Below are positions 53,685-62,745 of a DNA stretch of 64,000 bases, one piece after another; within the stretch, counting starts at the first letter, position 1, and the number at the start of each line of letters is the position of its first letter. Origin of the DNA: Bacteroidales bacterium (GTDB taxonomy: Bacteria > Bacteroidota > Bacteroidia > Bacteroidales > GWA2-32-17); the NCBI GenBank assembly GCA_013314715.1, contig JABUFC010000006.1, positions 17,551-81,550 of the forward strand. Reading direction: 5' to 3'. The notes under the pieces were generated by a model. It made no database searches. It was not told the origin of the DNA and saw only the letters and a program-made list of their open reading frames with translations. A program made the translations under genes and the position numbers.

Positions 53685-54365
53685 TTACAAATGAAAAATT
53701 GCTACAAGGTAAATATTTTCTTTTTGAGGGTTAACAATGCATTGAATATCGAACGGAATACTTAGTTGTTCGCTAACTTTAATTTCTCTTGATAATTGAA
53801 TGCCAGTATTTACAACACCTAAACTATTTCCATACCATCCTTTATCAGTTGTTGCACCCATAAATATTTGTACAGGATGTTTTTCAAATTGATAGCTTAT
53901 TTCAAAATACTGACTATGCATAGTATCGTTACCCCAAAAATTGTATGAAGCCAAAATAGTTAAAGGAAAATTTTCAGATATTTTATACGATAAATCTGCA
54001 CTGAGCGTATGTCCTGTTTTTTTTGAATCGTAATTGAAATAAGCATTATTGGCTATTTGGTTCATATAAAAATAATCGTAAACATAAATAGAAAAATGGT
54101 GGATGTTGGCAAAAACAAATAGGTCATTTTCTTGTATAGGTTGATTAGAAAAGCTAAATGAGCCCCATGCGCCTATTCCAATTTTGTCTTTGTATATGAG
54201 TTCCATATCGGGTTGAATAGCGGCAGAATTAAAATAATCGCTTCCTCGCCAAATATAACGACTGGCAATATCGGCATTGACTTTAAACTGTATAAACGTA
54301 GAATCGGTTTGAGCTGAAACTAAAGAAGCCATAAAAAAAATAAACACAAGAATAGAAAGCTTCAT
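53685..54365 (-). CDS. Putative outer-membrane porin-like protein (TorF-like)
   Basis: A 226-residue protein with signal peptide (cleavage after VSAQ) and a strand-rich body: DIASRYIWRGSDYFNSAAIQPD at about 30-52 (diagnostic RYIWRG) and repeating strands such as GIGAWGSFSFSN. RYIWRG near the first strand recurs in small Bacteroidota putative porins. It ends in VAIFHL, hydrophobic/aromatic as for a final strand. Function unknown; may be a nutrient pore. Confidence 0.65.
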   Translation of the reverse strand: MKLSILVFIFFMASLVSAQTDSTFIQFKVNADIASRYIWRGSDYFNSAAIQPDMELIYKDKIGIGAWGSFSFSNQPIQENDLFVFANIHHFSIYVYDYFYMNQIANNAYFNYDSKKTGHTLSADLSYKISENFPLTILASYNFWGNDTMHSQYFEISYQFEKHPVQIFMGATTDKGWYGNSLGVVNTGIQLSREIKVSEQLSIPFDIQCIVNPQKENIYLVAIFHL

Positions 54366-54385
54366 ATTAATTAAATAAAATTTAG

Positions 54386-54393
54386 CAAATATA
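54386..54393 (-). promoter_or_regulatory. Probable -7 box of the porin-like gene
   Basis: The minus strand reads TATATTTGC, matching TAnnTTTG(C), 20 bases before the ATG at 54365. The rest of the gap to the next gene is AT-rich without further features. Confidence 0.4.
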
Positions 54394-54421
54394 TATAATA
54401 ATCAATTAATTATAAAAAAAA

Positions 54422-55900
54422 TTATGGATGTTCAAAAGCTCCTAAATCGGGCATATTGTCTATAATGCGGCTGTTGCCATTATAGTCCCAAGGAAACATC
54501 GAACCAATGTTTAAATCGCCTTTGTTGATGCAGAAAGATAAGGTATCAAGTTCAAATTTTTCGTTGGTGGGGTCTTTAAGTTGAGGTAGTTCGTTTTTAA
54601 ATATATTTATCCATCGATTAGTGTTCGATGTGTTTAAATCGTTTCCTGCTTTAATTAAGCAATTTTTAAATTCATAGTTAAAAATTGGTGAGGAGGGAAA
54701 TTCGTCTATGATGATTTCTGTTTCTTTATTGCCATAGATAATGCAATTGGCAAAAGTTGCTTGTTCGAGTGGACGTACTTGATAATTGCCATTAATATCT
54801 TTATAATAATTGTTGAGCCATAAAGAGGGGGTTTGTCTGTTGTTGTAATACCAAGTATTGTATAGCGTGCAATGATAAAATTCGTATGATCCTCCAATTG
54901 TTAGGGCTATGGCAAACTGTCCACAATTAGCAAATACACAATTCCATGCTTTTACGGTACTCCCTTGTGCAAAGAGTCCAGCTGCATTCATATTTAATAT
55001 TTTAGAGTTAGAAAGTGTTAGTGTTGGTTGGTTAAGTGATGCGAGTGTATCTACTTGGATGCCTATAATAGCATTGCGTATTTCGCAGTAATTCATGATA
55101 TTGTCTTTGCTACCCATTACAAAGTAAATGCCATCCCATTGACCAGGGAGTTTATCGTACCAATGCTCTAAACGATCGCCTCTGAAAATAATAGGTTCTT
55201 GAAGGCTACCATTGGCAATGAGTGTCCCTTTTATGTACATACGTGAGCGATGATGAAAATAAAGTTTAGCACCTGCACTAATTGAAAGGGTTACATTGCT
55301 ATCGACAAGCATAGAATTATAAATTAAATAAGGCTTGTCGGCTATCCAATTTTGATTTTGACTAATAATTTCGCCATTTATAAGATGCACGTCTTGACCA
55401 TATGCAACTAAATCGATGTCTTGCATTACATTATTGAAAAAAAATTGAATACTGTCTTGTACTACCATGGGATTGTTGGTATTGGTAGGGTCTACTTTAA
55501 CTTCTACAAAAATAAACATACTGTCTTGGGCATCGAGTTCAATATCTTTTAGTTCGCGAGTACTAATGCCATTAATATTGAGTCTGAAAAAAGATTGATT
55601 TCCTTTGGCTAATCGTATAGAGTTTATTTTTAGTGGTTGATTTTGAGTATTATAAACTATAAACCATTGGGTTGCACTCCCTATAGTAGTGAAAACAGTA
55701 TCAAATTGTACCGTATCGGTTGAAAAGCGAAGAACTTTTTCGTTACCGTTGTAAAAGTTTTCTTTTTTGCACGACGAAAAAAGAATAATTAAGAAAAAAA
55801 TACTAATGGATATAAAATTAACATATTTTATATGTTTATTTTTTTCTTTAAAGCAACTTTGGCAGGTATTTTGTCGTCTTATATTTGCTTGTTCTTCCAA
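54422..55900 (-). CDS. Lipoprotein with right-handed beta-helix repeats
   Basis: A 492-codon frame. A hydrophobic stretch with Lys before it (KYVNFISISIFFLIILFSSC) ends in the Cys of a lipobox, so it should be a lipoprotein. An Ig-like segment (about 60-160) is followed by a right-handed parallel beta-helix (from about 180: GAKLYFHHRSRMYIKGTLIA, then several turns to about 400), and the C-terminus ends PDLGAFEHP, a common ending in these proteins. The start is uncertain: the frame opens with TTG at 55900 and has no ATG before the mature part. An ATG at 55824 is one base out of frame and would join it if an A7 run (55794-55800) had eight. Role unknown; likely surface or polysaccharide binding. 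Confidence 0.75.
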   Translation of the reverse strand: MEEQANIRRQNTCQSCFKEKNKHIKYVNFISISIFFLIILFSSCKKENFYNGNEKVLRFSTDTVQFDTVFTTIGSATQWFIVYNTQNQPLKINSIRLAKGNQSFFRLNINGISTRELKDIELDAQDSMFIFVEVKVDPTNTNNPMVVQDSIQFFFNNVMQDIDLVAYGQDVHLINGEIISQNQNWIADKPYLIYNSMLVDSNVTLSISAGAKLYFHHRSRMYIKGTLIANGSLQEPIIFRGDRLEHWYDKLPGQWDGIYFVMGSKDNIMNYCEIRNAIIGIQVDTLASLNQPTLTLSNSKILNMNAAGLFAQGSTVKAWNCVFANCGQFAIALTIGGSYEFYHCTLYNTWYYNNRQTPSLWLNNYYKDINGNYQVRPLEQATFANCIIYGNKETEIIIDEFPSSPIFNYEFKNCLIKAGNDLNTSNTNRWINIFKNELPQLKDPTNEKFELDTLSFCINKGDLNIGSMFPWDYNGNSRIIDNMPDLGAFEHP

Positions 55901-55921
55901 GTAACTGATTTTAGGGTTTAG

Positions 55922-55955
55922 CGAGGGCTATTATTTAATAGTCCTCGTTTTTTTT
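55922..55955 (+). terminator. Perfect hairpin followed by T-run, polarity of a plus-strand terminator
   Basis: CGAGGGCTATTA (55922-55933) pairs with TAATAGTCCTCG (55936-55947) with one G-U pair, followed by eight T. As an intrinsic terminator it would serve plus-strand transcripts, but both flanking genes are on the minus strand. It lies in the presumed leader of the beta-helix lipoprotein gene, so it may instead act as an mRNA hairpin or end a small plus-strand RNA. Confidence 0.65.
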
Positions 55956-55973
55956 GTAAAACTTTTAAACGTG

Positions 55974-55981
55974 CAAATTTA
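55974..55981 (-). promoter_or_regulatory. Possible -7 box for the beta-helix lipoprotein gene
   Basis: The minus strand reads TAAATTTGC within the last bases before the dnaX stop region. Transcription from here would give a leader of roughly 65-70 bases containing the hairpin at 55922-55947. No clear -33 element. Confidence 0.3.
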
Positions 55982-55988
55982 TCAATTA

Positions 55989-57782
55989 TTATTGAAAATC
56001 TAAATCTAATTGATCTTTTAATTGATTGAGTATGGGAAATTTTTCGGAGAAATAAATAAACTTTTCTTTGGGTGTATAGGGGCGTGGGGAGGCAGGAGTT
56101 TCTTCGGTTTTTTCAATCTGGATTTTGATATTATTGTTTTGAAGTTTTGTTTTTAAAAAATGGAGTAGTTCGTCGTGTATAGCTCTAATTTCCAATTCTT
56201 GTGAGTTATTTAGCGTTTTTATTATTAAAACATTTTCATTCCATTGAATAAAATCTGTATTTTGTGTAAAGAAGTTTTTTAATCTTATATCTTTTAGGTG
56301 ATTATGTAAATAGTCGTTCCATGCTCTAATGCCTTCTTCAATTGTAAAATCTTTATTTTCTTCAATTTTTTTTATGTTCGATTTATCTGAAGTATTATTA
56401 TTTAAAGTAATAGATTCAACTGCTTTTTTCTCATCTTTTATTGAGAAAATGGTAGGCGACTTTTGAGTTTCTTTTTTGGGGATTGTAATATTTTCTGTTT
56501 TCGGTTGTATAATTTGGGTTGTATTAGGTTCTTTTAATTCTGTTTGGGGTGGTTGAGGGGGGGGGTAAGTTTGAGTAGAGGGTAAGGGATTGTTTAATGG
56601 TGTCGAATTAGATGCTTTTGTAGAGGTGGGTGTTTGTGATGTATTAAAAGAACTATTGGGCTGAGACTGTTGTGGTTGTTGAAATATTTTTTGTTCAATA
56701 TTGGCAAGTTTATATAACATTAATTCAACTAAAAAACGTTTATTGTAACTGGTTCTATATTGTTGTTCTATTTCGTTGGCAATTTGGAGTGCTTCGTATA
56801 AAAACGAATTGGTACAAACTGAAGCTTGTTGTTGGTAGCGAGTTGCTACATTATCGCTTACCTCTAGTAATGGGATAGTTTTCGGATCTTTACATAGCAT
56901 TAAATTGCGGAAATGTTCACTTAAGCCTGTAATGAAGTATTGTGCATCAAAGCCGTTGTAAAGAATTTCATTAAAAATTAGGAGTGTTTCGGGAGCATTA
57001 CCATTTAAAAATGCTTGTGTAAGCTTGAAGTAGTAATCGTAATCGAGTACGTTTAGGTTTTTAATTACTTTTTCGTAACTGAGTTCATTTTCACAAAAGC
57101 TTGCCATTTGGTCGAAGATGGAGAGTGCATCGCGCATGCTACCATCGGCTTTTTGTGCAATTACAATAAGAGCTTCGCGTTCTGTTTTAATATTTTCTTG
57201 TTGTGCAATATATTCGAGATGATTTACTATATCGTTGAGTTGAATACGGCGGAAATCGAAAATTTGGCAACGCGATAGTATGGTAGGAATAATTTTGTGT
57301 TTTTCGGTGGTTGCCATTACAAAAATGGCATGACTGGGTGGTTCTTCTAAAGTTTTTAAAAAGGCATTGAACGCATCCTTGGAGAGCATGTGCACTTCGT
57401 CGATGATAAAAACGCTGTATTTACCAAGTTGAGGAGGAATACGAACCTGATTGATGAGTTCACGAATAGAATCGACACTGTTGTTAGAGGCAGCATCGAG
57501 TTCGTGTATATTAAAAAGTGCATTTTTATTGAAATTTTTGCACGATTCGCATTCGTTGCAGGGTTCAAAATCTTCGGTAGGGTGGAAACAGTTGATGGTT
57601 TTTGCAAAAATACGGGCACAAGTGGTTTTGCCTACACCACGTGGACCGCAGAATAAATAGGCATGAGCTAATTGTTTGTTTTTTATGGAGTTTTTTAATG
57701 TGGTAGTAATTATTTCTTGACCTACAACGGTTTTAAACGTAGCAGGACGGTATTTGCGTGCTGATACAACAAATTCACCCAT
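55989..57782 (-). CDS. dnaX: DNA polymerase III gamma/tau subunit
   Basis: A 597-residue AAA+ clamp-loader subunit. Walker A GPRGVGKTTCARIFAK at about 45-60, zinc site CFHPTEDFEPCNECESC, Walker B IIDEVHMLSKDAFNAFLKTLEEPP (diagnostic IIDEVHML), sensor TTEKHKI and the ISRCQ-type SRCQIFDFRR. Domain III ends near residue 370. A low-complexity Pro/Ser/Gln linker follows and then a C-terminal domain. In the linker, at codons 406-409, the coding strand has nine consecutive C; slippage either way reaches a stop within about 12 codons, giving a 415-419-residue gamma-like form. It is the last gene of the TonB receptor/DUF5689 unit, 7 bases after the second lipoprotein. Confidence 0.95.
   Translation of the reverse strand: MGEFVVSARKYRPATFKTVVGQEIITTTLKNSIKNKQLAHAYLFCGPRGVGKTTCARIFAKTINCFHPTEDFEPCNECESCKNFNKNALFNIHELDAASNNSVDSIRELINQVRIPPQLGKYSVFIIDEVHMLSKDAFNAFLKTLEEPPSHAIFVMATTEKHKIIPTILSRCQIFDFRRIQLNDIVNHLEYIAQQENIKTEREALIVIAQKADGSMRDALSIFDQMASFCENELSYEKVIKNLNVLDYDYYFKLTQAFLNGNAPETLLIFNEILYNGFDAQYFITGLSEHFRNLMLCKDPKTIPLLEVSDNVATRYQQQASVCTNSFLYEALQIANEIEQQYRTSYNKRFLVELMLYKLANIEQKIFQQPQQSQPNSSFNTSQTPTSTKASNSTPLNNPLPSTQTYPPPQPPQTELKEPNTTQIIQPKTENITIPKKETQKSPTIFSIKDEKKAVESITLNNNTSDKSNIKKIEENKDFTIEEGIRAWNDYLHNHLKDIRLKNFFTQNTDFIQWNENVLIIKTLNNSQELEIRAIHDELLHFLKTKLQNNNIKIQIEKTEETPASPRPYTPKEKFIYFSEKFPILNQLKDQLDLDFQ
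56557..56565. repeat. C9 homopolymer in the dnaX linker
   Basis: Nine consecutive G on the plus strand (nine C in the dnaX reading direction), unusual in such AT-rich DNA. In the normal frame it encodes the end of Tyr406 and Pro-Pro-Pro. Adding one C leads to TAA after 10 codons; removing one leads to TAA after about 6-7 codons. Confidence 0.95.
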
Positions 57783-57789
57783 AACGATT

Positions 57790-59061
57790 TTATTTACCTT
57801 GACTTAATGCAGTAACTTTAAAGTTTTTAAGTTCCCAAGTAGCACAACTGCTGGTAGTTGAGGTGTATTTAAATGCAAGGTGAACATTGGTGCCTTGAAT
57901 GGAAGATAAATCAATATTACCAGAAGGAGTCCATGTCCAACTTCCGGTTGAAAGTGAAAAGCCTGTAATTTCTGTCCAATGTGCAGTTGTGGGATCGCCA
58001 CTAACATAATCGGTCGAATAATAGAATTTCAACGAACCATCGTTAGCTGAGCCATAGTTCATTGCTGAGGTAAAAGTGCAGATTTCGTTTGTAGAGTTGT
58101 CTAAGTTGATAGAAGGCGAAATGAGCCAGTCGATATTGGCATAATAACCTGAGTTGTAGCCCGACATGGTTGCACCATAGCTGGTTATAGTCCATTCTTG
58201 AGCACCTTGTACACTATAAGTTGTAAATGATCCCAAAGTAGAGGTAAATGGTTCGTTAATAATATCTCTCATGACTTGAGCGGTCGTATCCCAATTAATT
58301 AAATCGTCATAGCTGTTTAAAATAAGTTGATAGGTGCTATTATAAGAACTTAATATGGCTATGATTGAGCCTTTCCCTTTTGGGGTGAGTTTGCTGGCAA
58401 AGTCGGCATATTTGCTATTATATAATACAATGGTATTGCCATTATCGTCTACTAAATTTAAGCTGGTATTGCTAAATAACTGAGATGCAAACTCGGTGCC
58501 TACTTTTTCGAAATGTACATTGTCTATTTGTATTTTAGTGCATACATCGTTGCCGGTGAGTCCGGGTATGGTTTTTATTGCAGGAGCTATTCCTGAACCC
58601 GGCAAACCGTCTGGGAATATGTGACTATCGATCATGGCATAAGGAATTCTTCCTATAGAACCAGCATAATTGAAGCCTAGTTGAACAACGCCACCATAAG
58701 CACCTAAATAAAGTCCTTTACATTTAACATAAACCAATTGTCCGGGTTTTAAGGTTGTGTAGAGGTTAGTTTTATCGAGCGAGATAATAATACCAGCAGT
58801 ACTATCTTGAATGTATAACGATTTATAAATATTTCCTGCTTGGTCACTTGAAATAACAATTCCTTTAATTATAATGTCATCTTCGATGCTATCTAAAGTT
58901 CCAGCATACAAAGCTTTTAATTCGGCAATGGTTTTATTGGCTGTTAAGTTGGCATGAGGAATATTTTGGGGAATAGCATCGTATTTATCTTTAATGCAAC
59001 TTGTAAAAGTTATTAAACTCAAAATTACAAGCAAAACATGTATTTTATTTATATTTTTCAT
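57790..59061 (-). CDS. DUF5689 lipoprotein with C-terminal choice-of-anchor J-type domain
   Basis: A 423-residue lipoprotein (LLVILSLITFTSCIKD, lipobox Cys). Residues about 35-265 form DUF5689 (TIAELKALYAGTL, GIVISSDQAGNIYKSLYIQD, an OB-like domain). The remainder is a jelly-roll of the choice-of-anchor J type (INEPFTSTLGSFTTYSV, YANIDWLISPSINLD, WELKNFKVTAL). These proteins occur beside TonB receptors in Bacteroidota and are thought to be surface-exposed. It is a paralogue of the next-upstream gene in its N-terminal half. Confidence 0.82.
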   Translation of the reverse strand: MKNINKIHVLLVILSLITFTSCIKDKYDAIPQNIPHANLTANKTIAELKALYAGTLDSIEDDIIIKGIVISSDQAGNIYKSLYIQDSTAGIIISLDKTNLYTTLKPGQLVYVKCKGLYLGAYGGVVQLGFNYAGSIGRIPYAMIDSHIFPDGLPGSGIAPAIKTIPGLTGNDVCTKIQIDNVHFEKVGTEFASQLFSNTSLNLVDDNGNTIVLYNSKYADFASKLTPKGKGSIIAILSSYNSTYQLILNSYDDLINWDTTAQVMRDIINEPFTSTLGSFTTYSVQGAQEWTITSYGATMSGYNSGYYANIDWLISPSINLDNSTNEICTFTSAMNYGSANDGSLKFYYSTDYVSGDPTTAHWTEITGFSLSTGSWTWTPSGNIDLSSIQGTNVHLAFKYTSTTSSCATWELKNFKVTALSQGK

Positions 59062-59083
59062 ATGGTATAATTTTAATCTTTAT

Positions 59084-59896
59084 TTATTCGTGAAATCCTT
59101 GAACATCGTTAATGTCTCTTAAATATAGTTGATATGAGTTTGTACCATTATAGTAGCTGAGTATAGCCACTATGCTGCCCGTGCCTTTAGGAACTAAGGC
59201 AGTAGCAAAATCGGCATAAACGCTTGTATAAATAACAATCGAATTTCCATTTTTATCGATAATCGTTCTGTCGGTGCCGTATGCAGTACCTGGAACTACA
59301 AAAGGCTGCATAGTATCGGCAGGAGCAAAATGAACGCTATCTAGTTTTATGAGTGTACTAATATCGTTAAGAGTAAAGTCAGAAATGTTCATCACTCTTG
59401 GTGCTGGAGGATTACCCGGAAAACTATCTTTAAAAATGTATGTGCTAAATAAGGTTGAAGGTATATAACTTAGTGAACCGGAGTTGCTATAGCCAATTTG
59501 AGGTACTCCTTTATAATTGCCCATGTATAAGCCTTTACATTTTATATAAATTCTTTGTCCTAGTTTGTAAATGTTATAAATTTCTTTTTGATCGAGTTTT
59601 ATATTAATTCCGCCGGTTCCATCTTCAATATATAATGATTTATAAATATTTCCAGCTTTATCGCTCGAAATAACAACTCCTTTTATGATAATATCTTTGG
59701 TGATTAAAACAGGAGAGGCTGAATGGAGCGAATCTCTGTAATATTGATTAAGTTCAGCAATGGTCATATTCGCTTTAAAATCTACAGTTGGCATTACAAC
59801 TGGAGGTTGTTCAAAATCGCCTTTTATACAGCTTTGGAATGAAATTATTCCTGTTACGAATAATATGATTATGATATATTGTTTTAAATTTTTCAT
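59084..59896 (-). CDS. DUF5689 lipoprotein
   Basis: A 270-residue lipoprotein with lipobox (GIISFQSCIKG) and one DUF5689 domain. Shared features with its neighbour: TIAELNQYYRD, GVVISSDKAGNIYKSLYIED, IYIKCKGLYMGNYKGVPQIG and GSIVAILSYYNGT. It lacks the second domain. Encoded between the TonB receptor (18 bases) and the longer DUF5689 gene (22 bases), so probably the surface partner of the receptor. The ligand is not known. Confidence 0.82.
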   Translation of the reverse strand: MKNLKQYIIIILFVTGIISFQSCIKGDFEQPPVVMPTVDFKANMTIAELNQYYRDSLHSASPVLITKDIIIKGVVISSDKAGNIYKSLYIEDGTGGINIKLDQKEIYNIYKLGQRIYIKCKGLYMGNYKGVPQIGYSNSGSLSYIPSTLFSTYIFKDSFPGNPPAPRVMNISDFTLNDISTLIKLDSVHFAPADTMQPFVVPGTAYGTDRTIIDKNGNSIVIYTSVYADFATALVPKGTGSIVAILSYYNGTNSYQLYLRDINDVQGFHE

Positions 59897-59914
59897 AATT
59901 CAATAATTTTAATG

Positions 59915-62623
59915 TTAAAATCTGAAAGTTACCATTAAGAAATAAGTTCTACCGTACGCATAGAAATATTTAGGAGGAAATTTATTGATGTTGTGATTTT
60001 CGTTATCGTATCGCATTTGTTCATAACCTCCGCTAATTAAGTCTGTTTTGTTTAGTACATTATTTACATTAGCATTGAGTGCAATGTAATAATTGCCAAT
60101 TTTCCACGATTTGCCTAAAGATAAATCTAAGGTATAGCCACCTTTAAGTTTTTGTTGCTCGGTTATTGTTTTAATCAAAGGGTCGCCGGGTCCTAAGTTA
60201 GCGATGGCATTGGTAGTGCGACGGCTGGGGGCAAATTCGAGGTAGTTTTTGTCGAATAAATTAAAATTAACGCTTGCAAACCAATATTTTGCATTTCTGT
60301 ATTTTATACCAAGGCTTCCGGCATTTTGAAAACCTGAAACATAAAAATATTTTTGATAGATGGTTTCAATCGTATCAGGTTTGGAACCATTGTCGTATGA
60401 AAGCGTTGCTTCTGGATTCGAGGTGTAAACATAATTTCCTATATTATAGGCTCCAATTAAAGAAAAGTCGGAATTGATTTTAATTTCTGCTCCAATTTCA
60501 ATACCTTGATGTACTTTATCAATACCTTGCATTTGGATATTTACAAATGTTTGGTAGCTGTCGTCGTAGTAGCTCCTTATATCGGTTTGATTGTTGAAGT
60601 AGGTTTGATAAGCTGTAATTTTAAATGTACTATGGATACCACGATAAAAATACGAAGCATCGCCCGATATAATATTTTCTTGAACTAGATTTTTAGCAAT
60701 TCTATCGGATGTACGGGCGTTGATAAAAGCGTTTTCGGCTAAAGGAGGATTGGTAAGGTATGCTACATTAGCGATGATAAAATGACGACCCGATATTTTG
60801 TAGGTAGCACCTGTTTTTATGGCATAATGAATGAATGAGTTTACACTACCTTTACCGTATGATTGTTCGGGGAAGCGACCGTTTTTCATATAACCATAAC
60901 GCCAAAATGAAGTAGTAGAACCTTGAGCTTGAACATAATAATCGATTTTGTTTAATTTCTGACTAAAAAGTATCCAAGCATTATGATTATAGTAATGAAT
61001 ATTGTAATTATATCCAAAAATATCGCCTACTTTTACATGTTTACCGGGGTTATTCAAGTCGTTTTCGAGCATTGTATTATTCGATGGAAAATCGCGTTCT
61101 GCAAATTGGTCAACATCGAGCCAATAGTTGGCTCCTAATAAATCGTTGACGGTTTTGAAATAATGCGTTTTACCCATAATGCCATTCAAACCACCCGAAA
61201 GTGTTGTGTTTTCTTTTAAATTATAGGTTAAATAGCTATTGTACGAAGCTTGATTATTATCTTTTCGTTGTTCTTCAACAATATAGTGGGCAGGTTCGCC
61301 GGCAGCATTAGCTAAATAATTCATTTGGTATAAATTGTCCCAATTGATTTGATAAACGCTTGGGCTTGATGTCCAATATTGAGTGGTGTAGTTATATCCA
61401 TAAGGATCGGTAGTGTCGCCTGCAATTTTTTGATAGCTTGGTAAATAGCGATAATAATCGGGACGAGGGTCGTTGGCATTGTACCAGTTTATGGCGGTTG
61501 TTCCGTAGCGACCGAATTGATAGCCTAAAGTAGTGGTTAAGCTTAATTGATCGTTGATTTGGTATTTATCGTAAATCAATCCCATGGGCTGGTGAACATT
61601 GCGAACTTTTGCATTTCTAATGATGCCATCTTGATAGCCCCAGTTAGGATTATAATAATTTGAACCAATTAGATCGTAGCATTCTTGGGTAGCTGGAGCC
61701 TGCATAGCTCTTTTGTAAGGCGATCCAAAGAATGTTAAAGCGGTACTATGTTTATCGTTCCATTTTTTTTCGGCACTGGCAAAATACGAATAAGCATCGT
61801 ACCATGTGCCTTTTACGTAACCTTTTTCGGCATAGCGTTTTGATAAACTGATAGCATAAGCCCAACCTTTATCGTTGAAGCCGGTGGCGTATGTGTACAT
61901 AATGCGATGGGTATAAGAGCGATTGGAAAAGGCATACGATAAGTTATTTTGTTTGCGAATGCTACCAGCGTTGACAAATATATTGGTACTTCCACCAATG
62001 TTGCCAAATGCATAATGGGTAGCATCGATTCCGTGCGAAAAAACTTTATTACGTGTAACGTTATTTAAACCACCCCATTCGGAATAGGTTGCTCTACCAT
62101 TTTCTAAATCGTTCATAGGTAAGCCGTTCATATAAATAGCTATATGCGATGCATCGTAGCCACGAATTCTGAAATTAGCAGCACTTAAATTATACGAAGC
62201 AGCGTTTGTAAATGGGTCGGAGGTAGAATGTAATAGACCGTTGATGTTTTGGTTACTTTTATCATCAATATCATCTGAAGCTATGCTTTGTTCATCTATA
62301 GGGGCAACATCGGATTGATTAACAGCTTTTACGGCAATTTCGATAGTGCCTGCATCAAATTCAACGGCGTTTAATTCGATTTTTTGAGTAAAAGTTTCAA
62401 ATTCATCGGCCGATACAACTAAAATGTAGTTGCCATAAGGCACCGATACTGCCATTTCGCCATTTTCGTTTGTAATAAACTTCGATGTGTTGAGCCATAC
62501 CGGTAAGGCACTGATGGGAGTTTTTTTGTCTTTATCGACAAATTTCGCCTTGATGGTACCATTTTGAGCATTGGAGATAATGCTCCCCGCTAAAAGAAAT
62601 ACGGTTATTAAAAAATTTTTCAT
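59915..62623 (-). CDS. TonB-dependent outer-membrane receptor
   Basis: A 902-residue receptor with signal peptide (ISNAQ), a carboxypeptidase-regulatory-like beta-sandwich at about 20-95 (KTPISALPVWLNTSKF, YGNYILVVSADEFET), a plug domain (about 125-240, with FRIRGYDASHIAIYMNGLPMND, diagnostic IRGYDASHIAIYMNG, and NIGGSTNIFV) and a 22-strand barrel ending in TYFLMVTFRF, with the final Phe typical of outer-membrane proteins. Substrate unknown; the DUF5689 lipoproteins may bind it. No SusD or glycan enzymes nearby, so it is not a standard polysaccharide-utilisation locus. Confidence 0.92.
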   Translation of the reverse strand: MKNFLITVFLLAGSIISNAQNGTIKAKFVDKDKKTPISALPVWLNTSKFITNENGEMAVSVPYGNYILVVSADEFETFTQKIELNAVEFDAGTIEIAVKAVNQSDVAPIDEQSIASDDIDDKSNQNINGLLHSTSDPFTNAASYNLSAANFRIRGYDASHIAIYMNGLPMNDLENGRATYSEWGGLNNVTRNKVFSHGIDATHYAFGNIGGSTNIFVNAGSIRKQNNLSYAFSNRSYTHRIMYTYATGFNDKGWAYAISLSKRYAEKGYVKGTWYDAYSYFASAEKKWNDKHSTALTFFGSPYKRAMQAPATQECYDLIGSNYYNPNWGYQDGIIRNAKVRNVHQPMGLIYDKYQINDQLSLTTTLGYQFGRYGTTAINWYNANDPRPDYYRYLPSYQKIAGDTTDPYGYNYTTQYWTSSPSVYQINWDNLYQMNYLANAAGEPAHYIVEEQRKDNNQASYNSYLTYNLKENTTLSGGLNGIMGKTHYFKTVNDLLGANYWLDVDQFAERDFPSNNTMLENDLNNPGKHVKVGDIFGYNYNIHYYNHNAWILFSQKLNKIDYYVQAQGSTTSFWRYGYMKNGRFPEQSYGKGSVNSFIHYAIKTGATYKISGRHFIIANVAYLTNPPLAENAFINARTSDRIAKNLVQENIISGDASYFYRGIHSTFKITAYQTYFNNQTDIRSYYDDSYQTFVNIQMQGIDKVHQGIEIGAEIKINSDFSLIGAYNIGNYVYTSNPEATLSYDNGSKPDTIETIYQKYFYVSGFQNAGSLGIKYRNAKYWFASVNFNLFDKNYLEFAPSRRTTNAIANLGPGDPLIKTITEQQKLKGGYTLDLSLGKSWKIGNYYIALNANVNNVLNKTDLISGGYEQMRYDNENHNINKFPPKYFYAYGRTYFLMVTFRF

Positions 62624-62737
62624 GCAATAAAATTTTCGATTTGATTAATGATTTTAAATACAATCGTCATGAATAAAAAATGATATGCAGATTTTGTTTT
62701 AATGTTCATGACACACACTGATTAAAAAAATGGACAA

Positions 62738-62745
62738 CAAAGATA
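62738..62745 (-). promoter_or_regulatory. Probable -7 box of the TonB receptor operon promoter
   Basis: The minus strand reads TATCTTTG, matching TAnnTTTG, about 115 bases before the ATG at 62623. No TTTG lies at the ideal distance. The 296-base gap 62624-62919 holds this box and AT-rich, T-run sequence at 62760-62805 that could terminate the T9SS gene upstream; I see nothing else in it. Confidence 0.4.
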
